Part shown: piece by piece, positions 15,712-19,568 of the stretch
How the letters are laid out: the number at the start of each line of letters is the position of its first letter
Numbering within the stretch: the stretch's first letter is position 1
Source: Bacillota bacterium
GTDB lineage: Bacteria > Bacillota > Bacilli > Alicyclobacillales > SLC66
NCBI GenBank assembly: GCA_021846145.1
Contig: JAJZCJ010000024.1
Coordinates: 1 to 19,568, forward strand
DNA length: 19,568 nucleotides
Direction of reading: 5' to 3'
Position numbers and translations under genes: made by a program
The notes under the pieces: model-generated
Databases searched by the model: none
Told to the model about the DNA's origin: nothing
What the model saw: the letters and a program-made list of their open reading frames with translations, nothing else

Positions 15712-16467
15712 ATGAATTTCACTGGAAAAACAATTCTTGTCACCGGTGGAACCTCCGGAATTGGTCTTGGGGTTGTAAAAAGGATGAGTGAACTTGGAGC
15801 CCGCGTTGGAGTGATTGCACGGAATGCAGAACGTGGACTTCAAGTCATGAAATCCCTGCCATGTGTTCAAGCGGAACCGCATATTTTTCTCGCCGCAGAT
15901 GCGGCTGATCCCCAATCATTTCTGTCTGCTATGGAGGAAATGAAAATCCGGTTTGATCACCTTGACTTCGTTTTTCACAGTATCGGGATGGATTGCAGGG
16001 GAAAACTTGAGGACTTGGATATATCGATCTGGGATCAGACGATGAATACGAATTTGAGAAGCGCATATTTGTTGCTGCACTCCCTACTGCCGAAAATGCT
16101 TGAACAAAGGCAAGGGGTTATCGTCTTTAACTCATCAAATAAGGGAATTCTTGCGCATGCAGACGATCCAATTTACTGCGCTTCCAAAGCGGGCTTAAAT
16201 ATGCTTATGCAGTCTACAGCCTTACGCGTAGCTCGACAGGGAGTCCGAATCAACTCAATTTGCCCTGGACCTGTACGCACACCGTTGCTTATTGATGAGA
16301 AGCAAATCGCGGCAAATGTTCCCATGAACCGTGTAGTGGAAGTGGAGGAAATCGCCGATCTGGTTGCGTTCTTGTTTTCCGATGCCGCTTCTTACATACA
16401 TGGTACTGCCATTCCGGTTGATGGTGGAAAATCAGCTGGACATAATCCAGTTTGGGTTGGAACGTAA
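15712..16467 (+). CDS. Short-chain dehydrogenase/reductase (SDR), probably sugar oxidoreductase
   Basis: The start ATG 15712 (14 nt after the fucI stop, GGTGA upstream) gives 251 aa, the classical SDR length; the frame extends back into fucI but those residues precede the Rossmann fold. Visible are the nucleotide-binding TGGTSGIG (11-18), the catalytic Ser in FNSSNKG (141-142), YCASK with Tyr155 and Lys159, and PGPVRTPL. Arg37 after the second strand favours NADP(H). The usual NNAG is replaced by HSIG. It could oxidise an aldose to a lactone or interconvert a ketose and a polyol. The operon position between isomerase and kinase supports a sugar substrate, but which one cannot be told. Confidence 0.9.
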   Translation: MNFTGKTILVTGGTSGIGLGVVKRMSELGARVGVIARNAERGLQVMKSLPCVQAEPHIFLAADAADPQSFLSAMEEMKIRFDHLDFVFHSIGMDCRGKLEDLDISIWDQTMNTNLRSAYLLLHSLLPKMLEQRQGVIVFNSSNKGILAHADDPIYCASKAGLNMLMQSTALRVARQGVRINSICPGPVRTPLLIDEKQIAANVPMNRVVEVEEIADLVAFLFSDAASYIHGTAIPVDGGKSAGHNPVWVGT

Positions 16468-16520
16468 ACATCTCACAGAGGGATATACCATGATAGTTGT
16501 ACAGAATGGGAGGACTCTTA

Positions 16521-18182
16521 ATGGCGTATAGTATTGGCATCGATTTTGGGACAGAATCCGGGCGCGTGCTATTACTTGATCTGGAAACTGGAGAGGAAAA
16601 GGCGGCTGCGTCTGTATCCTATAAACACGGGGTGATTTCCAAACAATTGCCTGAAACAGAAGCGCCATTGCCTCCAGACTTTGCCCTGCAAGATCCTCGA
16701 GACTATATAGAAGTAATAAATGCAGGAATACCTCAAGTATTAGGACAGTCGGGGGTAAATTCTCAGGATGTCATTGGAATCGGAATCGATTTTACTTCCT
16801 GTACGGTGTTACCAGTTTTGAGTGACGGGACACCGCTATGTACATTGCCCGAATGGTCGAGTCACCCTCATGCCTGGCCGAAATTATGGAAACATCACGC
16901 CGCGCAGTCCTATGCTGACAGAATTAACGATGTGGCTAAGAAACGCAATGAAGACTTTATCACACGATACGGGGGGCAGATTTCTTCAGAATGGTATTTT
17001 CCGAAACTGCTTGAAATATTTGAAAATGATTTATCTGTTTATCATGCTACATATGCATTTGTTGAAGCGGCGGATTGGATTGTTTGGTATCTAACCGGCA
17101 ATCTGAAAAGAAACTCTTGTACAGCTGGATTCAAGGCGCTTTGGTCAGAAGGTGAAGGACTGCCTCCAGATGATTTTTTTCGGGAAGTAAACCCGAACTT
17201 TATCTTTCCATCAGAAAAATTGGGTGTTGATTTTTATCCTCTTGGTACCCGCGCAGGATTTTTGCGCGAAACGATTGCAAACACTGTAGGTCTCACTAAC
17301 AAGGTTGCAGTTGCTGTAGGGAATATCGATGCGCATGTATCCGTACCTAGCGTCGGGGTTCAATCCCCTGGTTCAATGGTGCTTGTCATGGGTACGTCTA
17401 CTTGCCATCTAACCATGACGCAAAATGAGGTGCGTCTTCCTGGCATCACCGGTGTAGTTAAGGGTGGGATCTTACCTGAACTGTACGGTTATGAGGCCGG
17501 GCAAGCAGCCGTTGGCGATATGTTTTCCTGGTTTGTCCAGAACGGTGTACCTGAGGAATATCATAACCATGCGAAATCAGAGGGGATATCTCTCTATGAG
17601 TATTTGGAGAATGTGGCCACTCGTTTGGAACCCGGAGAAACGGGTTTGATCGCCATGGATTGGTGGAATGGCAATCGAAGTATTATAGGAGATGCCAATT
17701 TGTCAGGAATGATTTTCGGACTTAATCTTTCTACAAAGCCCGAAGAAATTTATCGAACCCTGCTAGAATCAACCGCTTTTGGAACACGAGTTATTGTAGA
17801 AAATTTTATCAATAATGGGGTTGAAATTAATGAATTGGTGATTTGTGGCGGCATAGCTGTAAAAAGTCCACTGCTAATGCAATTATACGCTGACATTTGT
17901 AAGTTGCCGATTACAGTGAAAGATTCAACTGAAATTCCTGCACGTGGAGCGGCTATGTTTGGTGCGGTAGCTGCAGGTTCTGCCGCAGGAGGATTTGCTT
18001 CGATTCAGGAAGCGAGTATGCGTCTTAACCTGCCTGTTTTACGCAAATACGCTCCAAATTCCGGTGATGAATCTATTTATGAAAATTTATATCAAATTTA
18101 TACAAAAATTTACCAATATTTTGGAGTAGATGAACTCAGCATATTACACAACTTAAAAAATATTCGTTTAACTATTAAATGA
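16521..18182 (+). CDS. FGGY-family carbohydrate kinase, ribulokinase (AraB) type
   Basis: The ATG at 16521 follows GGGAGG with good spacing and gives 553 aa; an earlier TTG at 16497 lacks such a site. The first phosphate-binding loop IGIDFGTESGRVLLLD is at the N-terminus. AraB-type blocks follow: KLWKHHAAQSYADRIND, GGQISSEWYFPKLLEI, AVGNIDAHVSVPSVG, VMGTSTCHL, YEAGQAAVGDMFSWFV, AMDWWNGNRS and VICGGIAVKSPLLMQLYAD. The length also fits ribulokinase rather than L-fuculokinase (about 480 aa). Known ribulokinases accept D- and L-ribulose and give the 5-phosphate. With FucI in the same operon, D-ribulose from D-arabinose is the logical substrate. The stop overlaps a possible ATG (18179) of the next gene. 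Confidence 0.9.
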   Translation: MAYSIGIDFGTESGRVLLLDLETGEEKAAASVSYKHGVISKQLPETEAPLPPDFALQDPRDYIEVINAGIPQVLGQSGVNSQDVIGIGIDFTSCTVLPVLSDGTPLCTLPEWSSHPHAWPKLWKHHAAQSYADRINDVAKKRNEDFITRYGGQISSEWYFPKLLEIFENDLSVYHATYAFVEAADWIVWYLTGNLKRNSCTAGFKALWSEGEGLPPDDFFREVNPNFIFPSEKLGVDFYPLGTRAGFLRETIANTVGLTNKVAVAVGNIDAHVSVPSVGVQSPGSMVLVMGTSTCHLTMTQNEVRLPGITGVVKGGILPELYGYEAGQAAVGDMFSWFVQNGVPEEYHNHAKSEGISLYEYLENVATRLEPGETGLIAMDWWNGNRSIIGDANLSGMIFGLNLSTKPEEIYRTLLESTAFGTRVIVENFINNGVEINELVICGGIAVKSPLLMQLYADICKLPITVKDSTEIPARGAAMFGAVAAGSAAGGFASIQEASMRLNLPVLRKYAPNSGDESIYENLYQIYTKIYQYFGVDELSILHNLKNIRLTIK

Positions 18183-18196
18183 GGATGAGAATTCTA

Positions 18197-19108
18197 ATGA
18201 AAGAATTACTTGATCTTGGCGGAATAGTGACTGTTTTGAATACACCTTTTACAAATGATGACCAAATTGATGTGGCTTCTCTTAAAAGAAATGTAAACCT
18301 TGCGATAAAGGCAGGTGTTACAGGTTTATTAGTACCGGCAATGGCAAGTGAAGTTGAAAAGCTTTCTGCGAATGAAAGGGAAATTATTGTAAAGACTGTT
18401 CTTGATGAGGTAAACGGAAGGGTACCTGTCATAGGTGGTGCTTCAGCAAAGTCGGAAACAGAACGATTACAAATATCAAAATCCCTAATCTCCATGGGAT
18501 GTAATGGAATATTAGTAAGTATACCATATGAATCTGATCAAAAGTATGAACATGATGTGAGAGCCATTGCTGAATTGGATCCTGAATTTCTGATGCTTCA
18601 AGATTGGGATTTTAAGAACTATGGAATCCCGATCCCTTTGATAGTTAAATTGTTTAATGATATTGATGTTTTTAAAAGTTTGAAAATAGAGGTAGTACCA
18701 GCAGGTGTTAAGTATACAGAGGTACTGGAAGCAACAAGAGGTAAGCTTCATATTGCTGGAGGATGGGCAGTTTCTCAAATGATTGAAGGGTTAGATAGAG
18801 GAATTCATGCGTTTATGCCAACAGGAATGCATGAAATTTATACTGCAATTTATAATTCATACAAACAAGGAGATAGAAAAAAAGCAATCGAGATTTTTTA
18901 TCGAATTATTCCAGTTCTCGCTTTTGCAAATCAGCACTTAGATATTTCAATTCACTTTTTTAAAAATCTATTATTTGAGCAAGGAATATACAGCACACCG
19001 AACGTTCGAGTTCCAATTCTTCCTTTTGATAACTATCATCAAAATATTGCCAAAGAACTAATAGAACTGGTTAACATCTTAACAAATGAAATTTTACAAG
19101 TAGAATAA
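18197..19108 (+). CDS. Divergent dihydrodipicolinate synthase family protein (altered active site)
   Basis: From ATG 18197 the protein is 303 aa; ATG 18179, overlapping the kinase stop, is an equally possible start and adds six residues. The TIM-barrel layout of the DHDPS/NAL superfamily is recognisable (GGIVTVLNTPFTNDDQIDVA at the start, GVTGLLVPAMASEVEKL, VPVIGGASAKSE). The Schiff-base Lys is probably the one in FKSLKIE. However, the Thr-Thr of GTTGE is replaced by AMAS, and the Y..YN.P motif by LMLQDWDFKNYG, so the reaction probably differs from classical pyruvate aldolases. It ends the operon and is more AT-rich than fucI. With the canonical paralogue at 13099 it brackets the isomerase-SDR-kinase genes. 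I see no terminator hairpin after it. Confidence 0.8.
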   Translation: MKELLDLGGIVTVLNTPFTNDDQIDVASLKRNVNLAIKAGVTGLLVPAMASEVEKLSANEREIIVKTVLDEVNGRVPVIGGASAKSETERLQISKSLISMGCNGILVSIPYESDQKYEHDVRAIAELDPEFLMLQDWDFKNYGIPIPLIVKLFNDIDVFKSLKIEVVPAGVKYTEVLEATRGKLHIAGGWAVSQMIEGLDRGIHAFMPTGMHEIYTAIYNSYKQGDRKKAIEIFYRIIPVLAFANQHLDISIHFFKNLLFEQGIYSTPNVRVPILPFDNYHQNIAKELIELVNILTNEILQVE

Positions 19109-19309
19109 AATATAAGGCAAATCCATCAGTTCCGCTTCTTCTTTTTTGGACGTTCCAGCGGTAACCCACAGAGTAATATGTTGCACCCTCAGGGTAATGG
19201 TTGTATCGTTTGATTACTGTTCCTAACGTCCATATCCATTGACTATGCTGATCGCACAAAGACCTTCGTCCAATTTTTATAATATCTGTTGTTTGGAATC
19301 TGGTAAATG
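19109..19309. other. Non-coding stretch downstream of the sugar operon
   Basis: There is no recognisable gene and no clear intrinsic terminator. A minus-strand frame is open through the whole stretch, but its product resembles nothing I know between 19109 and 19309. A weak imperfect inverted repeat (GTTCCGCT at about 19129 against AGCGGTAAC at about 19158) is not followed by a T-tract. Confidence 0.4.
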
Positions 19310-19436
19310 GCGAATTGTGACAAGCAAACCTAATAGCAAAACAAAGCCAACCTTCATGTGATCCATTCCCCGCTGTAAGTTCGCGGGATACCGTCATCTC
19401 GGGAAGTAGCGTGATCCCGATTCCTGCAATGACACA
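19310..19436 (-). pseudogene. LysR-family regulator, C-terminal scrap
   Basis: On the minus strand, codons from about 19433 to 19377 spell VIAGIGITLLPEMTVSREL, a near-perfect match to the LysR substrate-binding domain motif (V.AG.GI.LLP...V.REL) found near the C-terminus of that family. Downstream (to about 19310) the match weakens to FAIRFACHNSPF, which may correspond to the final W/CHKD..SP strand and helix. No N-terminal helix-turn-helix exists because the sequence switches to RocB upstream. It is a decayed fragment. Confidence 0.6.
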
Positions 19437-19440
19437 CCTG

Positions 19441-19568
19441 TATCGTCTGCCTATCGCCAACATTGCCAAGTTAGACCTACCTACCATCAATATTGGGCCA
19501 TACGGGAAAGATGCGCATCAGTGGACTGAACGGCTGGAATTGTCTTATTCCACAGAGGTGGCACCACA
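19441..19568 (+). pseudogene. rocB: RocB (arginine utilization, M20-type) C-terminal fragment, continues past window
   Basis: The plus-strand frame from 19441 reads YRLPIANIAKLDLPTINIGP and then YGKDAHQWTERLELSYS, followed by TEVAP at the edge. This is the characteristic C-terminal end of RocB, a predicted M20-family peptidase or deacylase of arginine catabolism. The preceding in-frame residues do not look like RocB, and LysR-like sequence runs in the opposite direction up to 19433, so the N-terminal and central parts are missing here. An ATG at 19429 is in frame but would give only a stub. Confidence 0.65.

Noticed and set aside
19071..19490. Minus-strand 139-aa frame as a real gene
   Set aside because: Only the LysR-like segment is recognisable. 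The first 18 residues are antisense to RocB and the last part overlaps the 3' end of the DHDPS-family gene.
1..19568. CRISPR arrays, tRNA or rRNA genes, complete insertion sequences
   Set aside because: I found no regularly spaced repeats, tRNA-like cloverleafs or transposase frames anywhere in the window.

Overview
The window reads as chromosomal DNA of a spore-former-like Bacillota (Firmicute) of moderate G+C. The grounds are strong AGGAGG-type ribosome binding sites, frequent GTG/TTG starts, a sigma-54 activator of the Bacillus type, a sugar ABC operon without its own ATPase, and a RocB fragment. Something near the Alicyclobacillaceae is possible, but that is only an impression. The window is a mosaic: two intact catabolic modules are separated and flanked by gene wreckage.

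Region 1 (1-1900, + strand) is the edge of a defence island. It holds the C-terminal two thirds of an S8 (subtilisin-like) peptidase resembling IetS of the IetAS anti-phage pair, then a BrxA-like (DUF1819, BREX) gene whose C-terminus breaks off into unrelated sequence. A 16-bp inverted repeat follows.

Region 2 (1950-6917, - strand) is a compact module: PAS/AAA+/Fis sigma-54 activator, then a class III CoA-transferase, an HMG-CoA lyase and an MFS transporter, the last three overlapping one another. A very good -24/-12 promoter lies upstream of the CoA-transferase, with a cluster of GCAAC repeats further upstream as the likely activator site. The simplest reading is uptake of a branched dicarboxylic acid such as 3-hydroxy-3-methylglutarate, CoA activation by transfer, and cleavage to acetoacetate and acetyl-CoA. 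The activator gene contains a striking 44-bp near-perfect palindrome in its interdomain linker.

Region 3 (6918-7889) is AT-rich, mostly non-coding, and contains a frameshifted N-terminal remnant of another MFS transporter.

Region 4 (7890-19108, + strand) is a carbohydrate operon: LacI regulator, intracellular Asp-box beta-propeller enzyme, secreted sugar-binding protein, two ABC permeases, a DHDPS/NAL-family aldolase, L-fucose/D-arabinose isomerase (FucI), an SDR oxidoreductase, a ribulokinase-type FGGY kinase and a second, divergent DHDPS-family protein. Two matching operators (GTAATCGATTAC and AAGTAATCGTTTACTT) precede lacI and the binding-protein gene, so the regulator probably controls both. 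FucI plus a ribulokinase-type kinase, with no fuculose-phosphate aldolase, suggests that D-arabinose (or a related sugar) enters the pentose phosphate pathway as D-ribulose 5-phosphate. The two DHDPS-family proteins and the propeller enzyme suggest that a uronate or ulosonate part of the same glycan is also used.

Region 5 (19109-19568) is debris: a C-terminal LysR-family scrap (- strand) abuts the C-terminal part of RocB (+ strand), with the join at about 19434-19441.
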